Shown piece by piece: positions 1 to 27,732 of a stretch of DNA of 50,853 nucleotides. Source of the stretch: Longimicrobium sp. (GTDB lineage: Bacteria; Gemmatimonadota; Gemmatimonadetes; Longimicrobiales; Longimicrobiaceae); the NCBI GenBank assembly GCA_036389795.1, contig DASVWD010000146.1, positions 1-50,853 on the forward strand. The letters run 5' to 3'. The notes beneath the pieces are model-generated. The model was not told the origin of the DNA. It did not search any database and saw only the letters and a list, made by a program, of their open reading frames with translations. Position numbers and translations under genes: made by a program. Within the stretch, counting starts at the first letter, position 1, and every line of letters begins with the position of its first letter.

Positions 1-1
1 G

Positions 2-600
2 GCGGCGCTCGCGGAGCGGCTCGGCGTGGTGGCCGACGCGGTGCTGCTGGCGTGCTGGCAGGTGCTGCTCGCGCGCCTGGCCGGCCAGCCGGAGCTCACC
101 CTGGGCGCCGCCTGCGACGGCCGGCTCTACGAGGGGCTGGACCGGGCGATCGGCCCGTTCGCGCGGACCCTCCCGCTCGCCTGCCGCGTCGACGGCGCGC
201 GGTCCTTCTCGGCCCTCTGCGCCGACGCGGCCGCCGCGGCGGCCGACCTCCACGAGTGGCAGGACTACTTCTACCAGGAGCCGGCCGGCGCGCCGCCGCG
301 CCCCGGCTTCTACGCCGTGGGCTTCGAGTGGCGGACGCGGCCCTCTCCCGAGCCCGCGGGGGACGTGGTCTTCACGCTGGACGACGTCCACGCCTGCGCC
401 GACCGCTTCTCGCTCCGCCTCTGCTGCGTGGGGGGAGCGGGGGAGACGCGGCTCGACTTCGAGTACGACGCCGGCGCGGTCGATCGGGACGAGGTGGAGC
501 GGATCGCCGCGCGCTTCGCCGTCCTGCTGGAACGCGCCCTCGCCGCGCCCGACGCGCCGGTGGGGGAGCTCGACCTCCTCCCGGACGACGAGCGCGCGCG
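2..600 (+). other. C-like domain (second half) before the Glu A domain
   Basis: This is the C-terminal lobe of a condensation-fold domain. It has CDGR plus GPFARTLPL and a WQDYF segment in place of the GTPVAGR and GFFVN motifs of ordinary C domains in this window. It aligns with the corresponding part of the domain at 13965-15230, whose active-site histidines are missing. The active-site half of this copy lies outside the window, so its catalytic state cannot be seen. Confidence 0.7.
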
Positions 601-2518
601 CGTCCTCGCCGTGCTCACGGGTCCGCCCGCCGACTTCGACGCGGAGCTCACGCTGCACGGGGCGTTCGAGCGCCAGGCGGAGCGCACGCCGGAGCGCGCC
701 GCCGTCGTCCTGGGCGGGCGCGCGCTGAGCTTCGCCGAGCTGAACGGACGCGCCAACCGGCTGGCCCACGCCCTCCGGGCGGAGGGCGTGGGCCCGGAGG
801 ACCGCGTCGGCGTCCTGCTGGAGCGCTCGCCCGAGCTGCTGGTGGCGATCCTGGGCGTGCTGAAGGCCGGCGGCGCGTACCTCCCCATGGACCCGGCGTA
901 CCCGGCCGAGCGGCTGGCGCACATGGCGGCCGCCTCGGGGCTCCGCGCGCTGGTCACGCAGGCGTCGCTGGCGGACCGCCTCCCCGGCGCGCCCGCGACC
1001 CTCCGCCTGGACGCGGACGCGGAGCGGCTCGGCGCGCTGCCGGCGGAGAATCCCCGGGTGCCCGTCTCCCCCGAGGGCCTCGCGTACGTGATCCACACCT
1101 CGGGCTCCACCGGGCGGCCCAAGGGGGTGATGGTGCAGCACCGCTCGGCCGTGCACCTGGCCGAGGCGCTGGGGCGCTCGGTCTACGCGGGCCGGGACGC
1201 GCCGCTGCGGGTGGCGATGAACGCCCCGGCGGCGTTCGACGCGTCGGTCAAGCAGTGGATCCAGCTGCTCCGCGGCCACACGCTGTGCATCGTCCCGGAG
1301 GAGGACCGGCTGGACGCGCGCCGGCTGGCGGCGCGCATCGGCGAGTGGGGGATCGACGTGCTGGACTGCACCCCCACGCAGCTGCGCGCCCTCCTGGCCG
1401 CGGGGCTCGGCTCGGAGGGCGTCCCGGCGCCGCGGGTGATCCTGGTGGGCGGCGAGGCGGTCGACCCCGCGCTCTGGTCGCGGCTGGGCGAGCTGCCCCA
1501 CACCGCCGTGTTCGACGTCTACGGGCCCACGGAGGCGACGGTGGACGCGACGGCCGGACGGGTGGAGGCGGGGAGCGGGCCGGCGCTCGGCCGGCCGCTG
1601 CCGAACGTCGCCCTCCGGCTGCTGGACGGCGCGCTCCGGCCGGTGCCGGTCGGCGCGGCGGGGGAGATCTGCATCGCCGGGCCCGGGGTGGCGCGCGGGT
1701 ACCTGGGAGAGCCGGCGCGGACGGCGGAGCGCTTCGTCCCCGACCCCTTCGGCGGGCCGGGGGGGCGGATGTACCGCACCGGCGACCGCGCGCGGCTGTG
1801 GGCGGACGGCCGGCTGGAGTACCTGGGCCGCGCGGACGACCAGGTGAAGGTGCGCGGGGTCCGGCTGGAGCTGGGGGAGGTGGAGGCCGTGCTCATGGAG
1901 CACCCCGGCGTGGCGGCGGCGGCCGCCGCCGTGCGCGACCTGGGACGGGGCGACGCGGAGCTGGTCGCCTACTACGTCCCGCGCCCGGGCGCGGAAGGCG
2001 GGCTCCCCACGGAGCTGCGCGCCGCGCTGCGGGCCCGCCTCCCCGAGTTCCTGGTCCCCTCGCTGGTGGTCTCCCTCCCCGAGCTGCCGCGCACCACGAG
2101 CGGCAAGGTGGACCGCCGCGCCCTCCCCGACCCGCGCCCGCTGGCGGCCGTGCCGTCGGCCGCGCACGTGGCGCCGCGCGGCGAGCTGGAGCAGGCGCTC
2201 GCCGAGATCTGGCGCGAGGTGCTGGGGGTGGAGCGGGTGGGGATCCACGACCGCTTCTTCGACCTGGGGGGCAACTCGCTCCTCATCGTGCAGGTCTACG
2301 ACCGGGTCACGGCGCGGCTGGGCGAGCGCATCTCCCTGGTCGAGCTCTTCCAGTATCCCACCATCGCCGCCCTGGCCGAGCGCCTGGGAGAGGGCGGCGC
2401 CCCGGCCGGCGGCGCCGAGGCGCCCTCCGCCGCCGTCGACGAGGCGGAGGCGCGCGCCGCGCGCCAGCGCGAGGCGATGGCGGCCCGCCGCCCGCCGGCC
2501 CTCGCCGGCGAAGCCTGA
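2..2518 (+). CDS. NRPS, C-terminal part: C-like half-domain - A (Glu) - PCP; 5' truncated
   Basis: The frame is open from the window edge, so the start lies upstream; the first Met in view (26) is internal. Residues 1-200 are the second half of a condensation-fold domain of an atypical type, with CDGR near 120 and a WQDYF segment, matching the N-terminal domain of the gene at 13965. An adenylation domain follows: TSGSTG at about 366, FDAS at 412, YGPTE near 508, [10 protein letters not shown] near 700. The code read by alignment to GrsA is D-A-K-D-L-G-V-V-D-K, the known glutamate code of surfactin synthetase. The carrier has LGGNS with its phosphopantetheine Ser at about 759 (Asn replaces the usual His/Asp). 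The tail is Ala-rich, charged and probably helical, perhaps docking to the PKS that starts 23 bases later. Glu activation is inferred from the code. Confidence 0.93.
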   Translation, partial: AALAERLGVVADAVLLACWQVLLARLAGQPELTLGAACDGRLYEGLDRAIGPFARTLPLACRVDGARSFSALCADAAAAAADLHEWQDYFYQEPAGAPPRPGFYAVGFEWRTRPSPEPAGDVVFTLDDVHACADRFSLRLCCVGGAGETRLDFEYDAGAVDRDEVERIAARFAVLLERALAAPDAPVGELDLLPDDERARVLAVLTGPPADFDAELTLHGAFERQAERTPERAAVVLGGRALSFAELNGRANRLAHALRAEGVGPEDRVGVLLERSPELLVAILGVLKAGGAYLPMDPAYPAERLAHMAAASGLRALVTQASLADRLPGAPATLRLDADAERLGALPAENPRVPVSPEGLAYVIHTSGSTGRPKGVMVQHRSAVHLAEALGRSVYAGRDAPLRVAMNAPAAFDASVKQWIQLLRGHTLCIVPEEDRLDARRLAARIGEWGIDVLDCTPTQLRALLAAGLGSEGVPAPRVILVGGEAVDPALWSRLGELPHTAVFDVYGPTEATVDATAGRVEAGSGPALGRPLPNVALRLLDGALRPVPVGAAGEICIAGPGVARGYLGEPARTAERFVPDPFGGPGGRMYRTGDRARLWADGRLEYLGRADDQVKVRGVRLELGEVEAVLMEHPGVAAAAAAVRDLGRGDAELVAYYVPRPGAEGGLPTELRAALRARLPEFLVPSLVVSLPELPRTTSGKVDRRALPDPRPLAAVPSAAHVAPRGELEQALAEIWREVLGVERVGIHDRFFDLGGNSLLIVQVYDRVTARLGERISLVELFQYPTIAALAERLGEGGAPAGGAEAPSAAVDEAEARAARQREAMAARRPPALAGEA

Positions 2519-2526
2519 GCCGCACC

Positions 2527-2540
2527 GGAGCGAAAGAGAG
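2527..2540 (+). promoter_or_regulatory. Ribosome binding site region for the PKS gene
   Basis: GGAG (2527-2530) and AGAGAG (2535-2540) precede the ATG at 2542, inside the 23-base gap after the previous stop. They support 2542 as the start and translational linkage of the two genes. The match to a Shine-Dalgarno sequence is moderate. Confidence 0.45.
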
Positions 2541-2541
2541 C

Positions 2542-5500
2542 ATGGACGCGATCGCCATCGTGGGGATGGCCGGGCGCTTTCCCGGCGCGGACGGCGTGGA
2601 CGCCTTCTGGGCGAACCTCCGCGCGGGGGTGGAGTCGATCCGCCGCTTCCGCGACGACGAGCTGGAGCGCGCGGTGGACCCGGCGGAGCGCGCCGACCCG
2701 GCGTACGTCCCGGCCCGCGGCGTGGTGGAGGGGGTGGAGCTCTTCGACGCCCCCTTCTTCGGCTTCACCCCGCGCGAGGCGGAGCTCACCGATCCCCAGC
2801 ACCGCCTGCTCCTGGAGGTGGCGTGGGAGGCGCTGGAGCACGCGGGGCTGCGGCCGCGCGGCTACGCCGGGTCCGTGGGCGTCTTCGCCGGGGCGGGGGG
2901 GAACAGCTACCTGGTCAACCACCTGGTCCCCGCCGGGCGGCTGGCGGGGACGGCCGGCGCCTTCCAGGCCTCGATCCACAACAAGAACGACCACCTCAGC
3001 ACCCGCATCGCCTACAAGCTGGACCTGCGCGGCCCCGCCGTGACGGTGCAGACGGCGTGCTCCACCTCGCTGGTCGCCGTGGCGACGGCGTGCCAGGCGC
3101 TGGCCGACTGGCAGTGCGACGCGGCGCTGGCCGGCGGCTCCAACGTGGTGGTGCCGCAGCGCGCCGGGTACCTGTACCACGAGCACGGGATCGGCTCGCC
3201 CGACGGGCACTGCCGCGCCTTCGACGCCCGGGCGCGCGGGACGGTGGCGGGGAACGGGGCGGGGATGGTGGTCCTCAAGCGGCTCTCCGACGCCCTGGCC
3301 GACGGAGACACGGTGCACGCGGTGATCCGCGGGTGGGCGGTGAACAACGACGGGGCGGCGAAGGTGGGGTACACCGCGCCCGGGGTGGACGGCCAGGCCG
3401 CGGTGGTGGCCGCCGCGCAGGCGCTGGCCGGCGTCGCGCCCGAGACCATCACGTACGTGGAGGCGCACGGGACGGGGACGGCGCTGGGCGACCCGATCGA
3501 GGTGCGGGCGCTCACCCGCGCCTTCCGCCGCGCCACCCGGAAGACGGGCTTCTGCGCGCTGGGGTCGGTGAAGACCAACATCGGCCACCTGGACGCCGCC
3601 GCCGGGGTCGCCGGGCTGATCAAGACCGTCCTGGCGCTGGCGCACCGCGAGATCCCGCCGTCGCTGCACTTCACCTCTCCCAACCCGGAGATCGACTTCG
3701 CCGCCGGGCCCTTCCGCGTGGCCGCGGAGCTCGTGCCCTGGGAGGCCGACGGCGCGCCGCGGCGGGCCGGCGTCAGCTCGTTCGGGCTGGGCGGGACCAA
3801 CGCGCACGTGGTGTTGGAAGAGGCGCCCGCGCCCCCGCCCGCCGCCCCGGCGCGCCCGCGCCAGCTCCTGGTCCTCTCCGCGCAGTCGGAGGGGGCGCTG
3901 GAGGAGGCGACCGGGCGGCTGGCGGCGTACCTCCGCGCCAACCCCGACGTCCCGCTGGCGGACGTCGCCTACACGCTGCAGGCCGGGCGCGAGCCCTTCG
4001 AGAACCGCCGCGTCCTGGTCTGCGCCGGCCGCGACGACGCCCTGGCCGCGCTGGAGACGCTCGCGCCGGAGCGGGTGCTGACCCGCGCGCAGAAGGCGGT
4101 CCGCCGCCCCGTCTTCTTCCTCTTCCCCGGCCAGGGGGCGCAGCACGCGGGAATGGCGCGCGAGCTCTACGAGGTGGAGCCGGTCTTCCGCGCCGCGCTG
4201 GACCGCGGGCTGGAGCTGGCCGCCCCGCACGTCGCGGCCGACCTGCGCGCCCTCCTCTTCCCGTCTCCCGACCGCGTGGAGGAGGCGGACGAGGCGCTGC
4301 GGCGGACCGAGAACGCGCAACCGGCGCTCTTCCTGGTGGAGCACGCGCTCGCGCTGCTCTGGCGCTCGTGGGGGATCGAGCCGGCGGGGATGCTGGGGCA
4401 CAGCATCGGCGAGTACACGGCAGCCTGCCTGGCCGGGGTGATGGAGCTCGGCGACGCGGTGCGGCTGGTGGCGGCGCGCGGCCGGCTGATGGGGTCCGTC
4501 CCGCCGGGCGCCATGCTCTCCGTCCCCCTCCCCGAGGCCGAGGTGGCGGCGCTGCTGGGCGGCGAGCTGTCGCTGGCGGCGGTGAACGGCCCGGAGCTGT
4601 GCGTGGTCTCCGGCCCGCACGCGGCGGTGGAGCGGCTGAAGGAAGCGCTCGATGCCCGCGGCGTGGCCGCGCGAGGCTTGCGCACCTCGCACGCCTTCCA
4701 CTCGTGGATGATGGACCCCGTGCTGGACGCCTTCCGCGCCGAGGCCGCCCGCACCCCGCTCCACCCTCCGCGCATCCGCTACCTCTCCAACCTCACCGGC
4801 CGGTGGATCACCGACGGCGAGGCCACCGATCCCGGCTACTGGGTGGAGCACCTGCGCCGCACCGTCCGCTTCGGCGACGGGGTGGAGGCGCTCCTCGCCG
4901 ATCCCGACGCGGTCCTCTTGGAGGTCGGCCCCGGGCGCGCGCTGCGGAGCATGGCGCGCTGGCACCCGCGCAAGCTCCCCGGCCAGGTGATGGCCGCCTC
5001 GCTCCCCGCCCCCCGCGACGCCGCGGGCGACCACGAGTCGATGCTGCACGCCGTGGGACAGCTCTGGCTGGCGGGCGTCGAGCCGGACTGGGCGAAGCTG
5101 CACGGCGGGCCGCGCCGGAAGATCCCCCTGCCGGCGTATCCCTTCCAGCGCAGGCGCCACTGGGTGGACGCGCCCGTCGACGGCGCGCGCCCGGCCCCGG
5201 CCCGCCGCGCCTCCGGGGAGCGGGCGGAGCTGGCCGACTGGTTCCATCTCCCCACCTGGAAGGAGTCGGTGGGGCCCGCGGCGGCGCCGGACGCGGCCGC
5301 GCTGTGCGAGGCGGGCCCCTGGCTGGTGCTGGCGCCGGAGGACGGGGTGGGCGACCGGCTGGCGTGGCGGCTCCAGACCGCCGGCGCGGACGTCGTCCGG
5401 GTGCGCCCGGGCGACGCCTTCGCCCGGCTGGGCGACGACGTTTGGGCGGTGGACCCCCGGTCGGCCGAGGACTACGGGCGGCTCCTGGAGGAGCTGGCGG

Positions 5501-8073
5501 CGTCCGGCCGGCGGCCCCGGCGCGTGGCGCACCTCTGGGGCGTCGAGGAGACGGGGATCGACGCGGAGGACGGCGGGCTGGGCGCCCTCCTGGCGCTGGT
5601 CCGCGCGCTCGGCGCGGGGGGCGGCGGGGAGCTCGACCTCTGCCTGGTGACCGCGGGGGCGCAGGAGGTGGCGGGCGGCGGGGTGGAGCGGCCGGAGCGG
5701 GCGATGCTGGCCGGCGCGGCGCCGGTGGTGGCGCGCGAGCACCCGTCGATCCGCTGCCGCTCGGTGGACGTCGCCCTGCCGGGCGCCGACTTCGAGGCGG
5801 CGCGGCTGGTGGAGCGCCTGGCGTGGGAGATGACGGCCGGCGGCGGTGAGCCGCTGGTGGCGTACCGCGGCGGCCGCCGCTGGGTGCGCGCCTTCGAGCC
5901 GGTGGCGCTCCCGGCGCCGGCGCCCGGGCTCGCCGCGCCGCTCCGCCAGGGCGGCGTCTACCTGGTCACCGGCGGGCTGGGGGGGATCGGGCTGGAGCTG
6001 GCGGCGCACCTGGCGCGGACGGCGCGGGCGCGGCTGGTGCTGGTCGGGCGCTCCCTCTTCCCCGACGCGGCGGACTGGGACGCCTGGGTGCGCGGCCACG
6101 ACGCGGCCGACCCCGTGCGGCGCACCATCGAGCGGCTGCGGGAGATCGAGGCCGCCGGCGGCGAGGTCCTGGTCCACCGCGCCGACGCGGCCGACCCGGG
6201 GGCCATGCGCGGCGCCGTCGCGGCGGCCGAGGCGCGCTTCGGGGCGGTGCACGGGGTGGTCCACGCGGCCGGCGTCCCCGGCGGCGGGCTGATCCGCACG
6301 CGCGCGGCGAAGGACGTGGCCGCGGTGCTGGCGCCCAAGGTGGGCGGCGCGCGGGTGATCGGGGAGCTCTTCCCCGAGCCCGGGCTGGACTTCGTGGCGC
6401 TCTGCTCGTCGCGGATGGCGGTGGCGGGGCGCGCGGGGCAGGCGGACTACGCGGCGGCCAACGCCTTCCTGGGCGCCTTCGCCCGCGCGTACCGGGCGCG
6501 GACGGGGACGCTTACGGTGGCCATCGACTGGCCGGCGTGGGAGCGGGTGGGGATGGCGGCGCGCGCGCGCGGCGGAGCGCCGGCGGCGCCCGTGCGCGTG
6601 GTGGGCCACCCGCTGGTGGACGCGTGCGTGGCGGAGGGCGCGACGCGCTCGGAGTTCGCCACCGCGATGTCGCCCGCGAGCCGCTGGGTGGTGGACGAGC
6701 ACCGCATCGCCGGGCACGCGGTGGTCCCCGGCGTGGCGTACATCGAGATGGTGCGCGCGGCGCTGGGCGGCGGGCGCGGCCGGCCGGTCCGCTTCCGCGA
6801 CGTCTTCTTCCTCACCCCGCTGCGCGTGCGCGACGGCGAGGTGCGCGAGGAGCGGCTGGAGCTGGAGCGCGAGGGCGACGGCTTCCGCTTCGCCGCGTGG
6901 AGCGGCGAGGGCGCCGCGCGGCGCGACCACGCGCTGGGCCGCGTCTTCCCGGGCGAGCCCGCCGCGCCGCCTCGTCTCGACCTGGGCGCCATCCGCGCCC
7001 GCTGCGGCGAGGAGCGCGCCGACGCCCGCGAGGACGACCGCGAGGACGACCTGGGCCCGCGCTGGCGGAGCATCCGCGGGCTGCGCCTGGGCGAGCGCGA
7101 GCTCCTCCTGGAGCTGGAGCTTCCCGCGGCGTTCGAGGCGGACCTGGAGGAGATGGACTTCCATCCCGCGCTCCTCGACCGGACGCAGGGGATCGCCAAG
7201 AACTTCCTGGCGGGGGCGGGCTACTGGCTCCCCTTCGGCTACCGGCGGCTGGACGTGCACGCGCCGATGACGCGCCACGTCTTCGCCTGGGCGCGCCTGC
7301 GCGACGGGGACGGCGGCGGCGAGACCATCACCTTCGACTTCACGCTGGCGAGCCCTGCCGGCGAGGTGCTGGTGGAGGTCGACGGCTTCGTGCAGAAGCG
7401 GATGAAGGACCCCGGCGCCGAGCTGCGCGCCCTGGCCGAGGAGGACGCCCGGGCCGCCGCGCCCGCGCCGGCTCCCGCGGGCTTCGGCATCCAGCCGGAG
7501 GAGGGGGTGGAGGCGTTCGCGCGCATCCTGGCCGCGGGGCTGGAGGGGGAGGTGGTCGTCTCGCCGGAGGACTTCGAGGCGTGGCGCGCCGGCTCCGCGG
7601 ACGCGGCCGCCGCCGGCCCGGCCTCCGCCGCGAGCGACGCGGAGCCGGCTCCCGCGCGGGCGGCCGCTCCCGCGGCGGCGGGCGACGTCGAGCAGCGGCT
7701 GATCGAGGTCTGGCGGGAGGTGCTGGGGGTCGAGCGCGTGGGCGTGCACGACAACTACTTCGAGCTGGGGGGCGACTCGGTGCAGGCGATCCAGATCATC
7801 CACCAGGCGAAGCGGTGGGGGATCGAGCTCACCCCCGAGCAGTTCTTCCGGCACGAGACCGTCGCCGGGCTCGCCGCCGCCGTCCGCGCCGCCGCCGCCC
7901 CGCCGGCCGACGGCGCCGCCGCGGAGGAGCCCGCCGCCGCGCCCGAGCCCGCCGCGCCCGCCGTCGTCGCGCCCGCGGCGATCAGCGCGGCGGACCTGGA
8001 CCGGCTCTCCGCGCTCATCCGCCGCGCCGACGAGCGCCGCGACGCCGATCCGCCGGTCCCCCATCCCGTCTGA
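2542..8073 (+). CDS. Type I polyketide synthase module, KS-AT-KR-DH-ACP
   Basis: A single-module PKS of 1843 residues that adds one C2 unit to the chain from the preceding Glu-type module. KS (1-425) has the catalytic triad Cys173 (TACSTS), His309 (EAHGTG) and His349 (KTNIGH). AT (about 524-830) has GHSIG with Ser621 and HAFH at 717-720, the signature of malonyl-CoA selection. KR (structural part from 900) has TGGLGGIG at 1143 and Ser1290/Tyr1303, so it looks active; no LDD motif is seen. DH lies after the KR, with [10 protein letters not shown] at His1387 and HPALLD with Asp1546, so both catalytic residues are present. The ACP has GGDS with Ser1746. The Ala/Pro-rich tail ends in a probable docking helix. 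There is no ER. Expected output is a beta-hydroxy or alpha,beta-unsaturated extension. The start at 2542 is chosen because the KS begins there ([15 protein letters not shown]); upstream in-frame codons overlap the previous gene. Confidence 0.95.
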   Translation: MDAIAIVGMAGRFPGADGVDAFWANLRAGVESIRRFRDDELERAVDPAERADPAYVPARGVVEGVELFDAPFFGFTPREAELTDPQHRLLLEVAWEALEHAGLRPRGYAGSVGVFAGAGGNSYLVNHLVPAGRLAGTAGAFQASIHNKNDHLSTRIAYKLDLRGPAVTVQTACSTSLVAVATACQALADWQCDAALAGGSNVVVPQRAGYLYHEHGIGSPDGHCRAFDARARGTVAGNGAGMVVLKRLSDALADGDTVHAVIRGWAVNNDGAAKVGYTAPGVDGQAAVVAAAQALAGVAPETITYVEAHGTGTALGDPIEVRALTRAFRRATRKTGFCALGSVKTNIGHLDAAAGVAGLIKTVLALAHREIPPSLHFTSPNPEIDFAAGPFRVAAELVPWEADGAPRRAGVSSFGLGGTNAHVVLEEAPAPPPAAPARPRQLLVLSAQSEGALEEATGRLAAYLRANPDVPLADVAYTLQAGREPFENRRVLVCAGRDDALAALETLAPERVLTRAQKAVRRPVFFLFPGQGAQHAGMARELYEVEPVFRAALDRGLELAAPHVAADLRALLFPSPDRVEEADEALRRTENAQPALFLVEHALALLWRSWGIEPAGMLGHSIGEYTAACLAGVMELGDAVRLVAARGRLMGSVPPGAMLSVPLPEAEVAALLGGELSLAAVNGPELCVVSGPHAAVERLKEALDARGVAARGLRTSHAFHSWMMDPVLDAFRAEAARTPLHPPRIRYLSNLTGRWITDGEATDPGYWVEHLRRTVRFGDGVEALLADPDAVLLEVGPGRALRSMARWHPRKLPGQVMAASLPAPRDAAGDHESMLHAVGQLWLAGVEPDWAKLHGGPRRKIPLPAYPFQRRRHWVDAPVDGARPAPARRASGERAELADWFHLPTWKESVGPAAAPDAAALCEAGPWLVLAPEDGVGDRLAWRLQTAGADVVRVRPGDAFARLGDDVWAVDPRSAEDYGRLLEELAASGRRPRRVAHLWGVEETGIDAEDGGLGALLALVRALGAGGGGELDLCLVTAGAQEVAGGGVERPERAMLAGAAPVVAREHPSIRCRSVDVALPGADFEAARLVERLAWEMTAGGGEPLVAYRGGRRWVRAFEPVALPAPAPGLAAPLRQGGVYLVTGGLGGIGLELAAHLARTARARLVLVGRSLFPDAADWDAWVRGHDAADPVRRTIERLREIEAAGGEVLVHRADAADPGAMRGAVAAAEARFGAVHGVVHAAGVPGGGLIRTRAAKDVAAVLAPKVGGARVIGELFPEPGLDFVALCSSRMAVAGRAGQADYAAANAFLGAFARAYRARTGTLTVAIDWPAWERVGMAARARGGAPAAPVRVVGHPLVDACVAEGATRSEFATAMSPASRWVVDEHRIAGHAVVPGVAYIEMVRAALGGGRGRPVRFRDVFFLTPLRVRDGEVREERLELEREGDGFRFAAWSGEGAARRDHALGRVFPGEPAAPPRLDLGAIRARCGEERADAREDDREDDLGPRWRSIRGLRLGERELLLELELPAAFEADLEEMDFHPALLDRTQGIAKNFLAGAGYWLPFGYRRLDVHAPMTRHVFAWARLRDGDGGGETITFDFTLASPAGEVLVEVDGFVQKRMKDPGAELRALAEEDARAAAPAPAPAGFGIQPEEGVEAFARILAAGLEGEVVVSPEDFEAWRAGSADAAAAGPASAASDAEPAPARAAAPAAAGDVEQRLIEVWREVLGVERVGVHDNYFELGGDSVQAIQIIHQAKRWGIELTPEQFFRHETVAGLAAAVRAAAAPPADGAAAEEPAAAPEPAAPAVVAPAAISAADLDRLSALIRRADERRDADPPVPHPV

Positions 8074-8200
8074 TCATCGCATCCGACCGCGATCAGCCAG
8101 ACCGATCCTCCCCGACCCCGGATCGAAGCCGTCCGGGCGAATCGCCGAGTCCGCACCGACCTTCCCCACGACCCGAATCGTCACGCCCCCGCCGTCCCGG
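8074..8200 (+). other. Intergenic gap between PKS and NRPS genes
   Basis: The 127 bases between the PKS stop and the next ATG are less G+C rich than the genes. I see no convincing -35/-10 pair, no strong hairpin, no Shine-Dalgarno sequence just before 8201, and no small ORF worth calling. Confidence 0.5.
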
Positions 8201-12870
<4,670 letters not shown>

Positions 12871-12874
<4 letters not shown>

Positions 12875-13962
12875 GCGACAGCACCTCCCTCCCCGGGCGC
12901 GGCCCGGGCGGCCCCGGCAGCCTCCGCCGCAAGCCCGTGAGCGTGACGCAGGAAGCGCTGGTCCGCGCCGGGCGCCTGGACGGCTCCGGCGGCCCGCCGC
13001 TGCTGGTGACCCCCGCCGCCGAGCGGCTCCGGCTGGCCGAGTGGGCCGCCTCGGGGCGCGGCTGGATCGAGGAGCAGCTCCTGGCCCACGGCGCCCTTCT
13101 CTTCCGCGGCTTCACCGTGGGCGAGCTGGACGAGGTGGAGGCGTTCATGCGCGCGCTGACGGCCGACCTGCTGGCCTACACCTACCGCTCCACGCCCCGC
13201 ACCCAGGTCAAGGGCTCGGTCTACACCTCCACCGAGTACCCGGCCGACCAGGTGATCCCCATACACAACGAGATGTCGTACACGCGCAGCTGGCCGATGA
13301 AGATCGCCTTCTACTGCGTGCAGGCGGCTCCGCGCGGGGGCGAGACGCCGATCGCCGACAGCCGGCGGGTGCTGGCGCGCCTGGACCCGGCGCTCGTCGA
13401 GCGCTTCGAGCGGCTGGGGGTCATGTACGTGCGCAACTACACGCGTCGGCTGGACCTCCCCTGGCAGGAGGTCTTCCAGACCGACTCGCGCTCGGAGGTG
13501 GAGGCGTTCTGCGCGCGCACCGGGATGAGCCACGAGTGGATCGCCGACGACCACCTGCGCACCTGGCAGGTGTGCCAGGCCACGGCGGTCCACCCCCGCA
13601 CGGGCGAGGCGGTGTGGTTCAACCAGGCGCACCTCTTCCACGTCTCCAGCCTCCCGCCGGCGCTGCGCGACGCGCTCCTGGCCGAGTTCCCCGAGGAGGA
13701 GCTGCCGCGCAACACCTACTACGGCGACGGCTCCCCGATCGAGCCCGGGACGCTGGCGGCGATCCGCGCCGCGTGGGAGGCGGAGAGCGTGCGCTTCCCC
13801 TGGGAGGAGGGCGACGTCCTCCTGCTCGACAACATGATGTTCGCGCACGGCCGCGAGGCGTTCGAGGGCCCGCGCAAGGTGGTGGTGGTGATGGCCGAGG
13901 CCGGGGGCGAGCCCGCGGCGGCGGAGACAGCGGCGGCGGACGCGGCGGCGGGGGCGGTCTGA
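12871..13962 (+). CDS. SyrP-like Fe(II)/2-oxoglutarate-dependent hydroxylase (TauD/TfdA family), probable aspartyl beta-hydroxylase
   Basis: This 363-residue protein has the length and layout of NRPS-associated TauD/TfdA dioxygenases. The facial triad is visible as His132-x-Glu134 (IPIHNEMSY) and distal His326 ([10 protein letters not shown]). Arg335 (GPRKVVVVM) is placed to bind 2-oxoglutarate. Such enzymes, with SyrP of syringomycin as the type, hydroxylate the beta carbon of an amino acid held on a carrier protein. The start ATG at 12871 overlaps the previous stop by four bases, and the next gene starts two bases after this stop, so the three are translationally coupled. The next gene begins with a non-catalytic C-like domain and an Asp-type A domain, which makes Asp on that carrier the likely substrate. 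The family is certain enough; substrate and stereochemistry are inference. The Ala-rich last 20 residues look dispensable. Confidence 0.92.
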
Positions 13963-13964
13963 GC

Positions 13965-27638
<13,674 letters not shown>

Positions 27639-27732
27639 CGCGGCCGGTCCGCGCGGCCACGCTACACCCACGAGCCCGTCCGGGCTCCTCCTCTTTCGAG
27701 CTCCGTTCCACCCAGCCCTTCCCATCGCACCC
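27639..27732 (+). other. Intergenic gap between the two large NRPS genes
   Basis: A 94-base spacer with one small hairpin (listed separately) followed by a pyrimidine-rich stretch. No clear promoter is visible. No Shine-Dalgarno sequence is seen directly before the ATG at 27733. Confidence 0.5.
27672..27687 (+). terminator. Possible weak hairpin (attenuator or terminator-like)
   Basis: GAGCCC and GGGCTC pair around a four-base loop, and a pyrimidine run (CTCCTCTTTC) follows. The stem is short and there is no true T tract, so full termination is doubtful. It may only modulate read-through into the last gene, or be chance in G+C-rich DNA. Confidence 0.25.

Noticed and set aside
52-2541. Upstream in-frame extension of the PKS gene
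   Set aside because: The frame is open back to 52 but overlaps the NRPS reading frame, has Arg/Gly-rich non-domain sequence, and the KS domain begins exactly at ATG 2542.
13041-13964. Upstream extension of the four-module NRPS
   Set aside because: It overlaps the hydroxylase in another frame and encodes only low-complexity Arg/Gly/Ala sequence. ATG 13965 starts the first recognisable domain.
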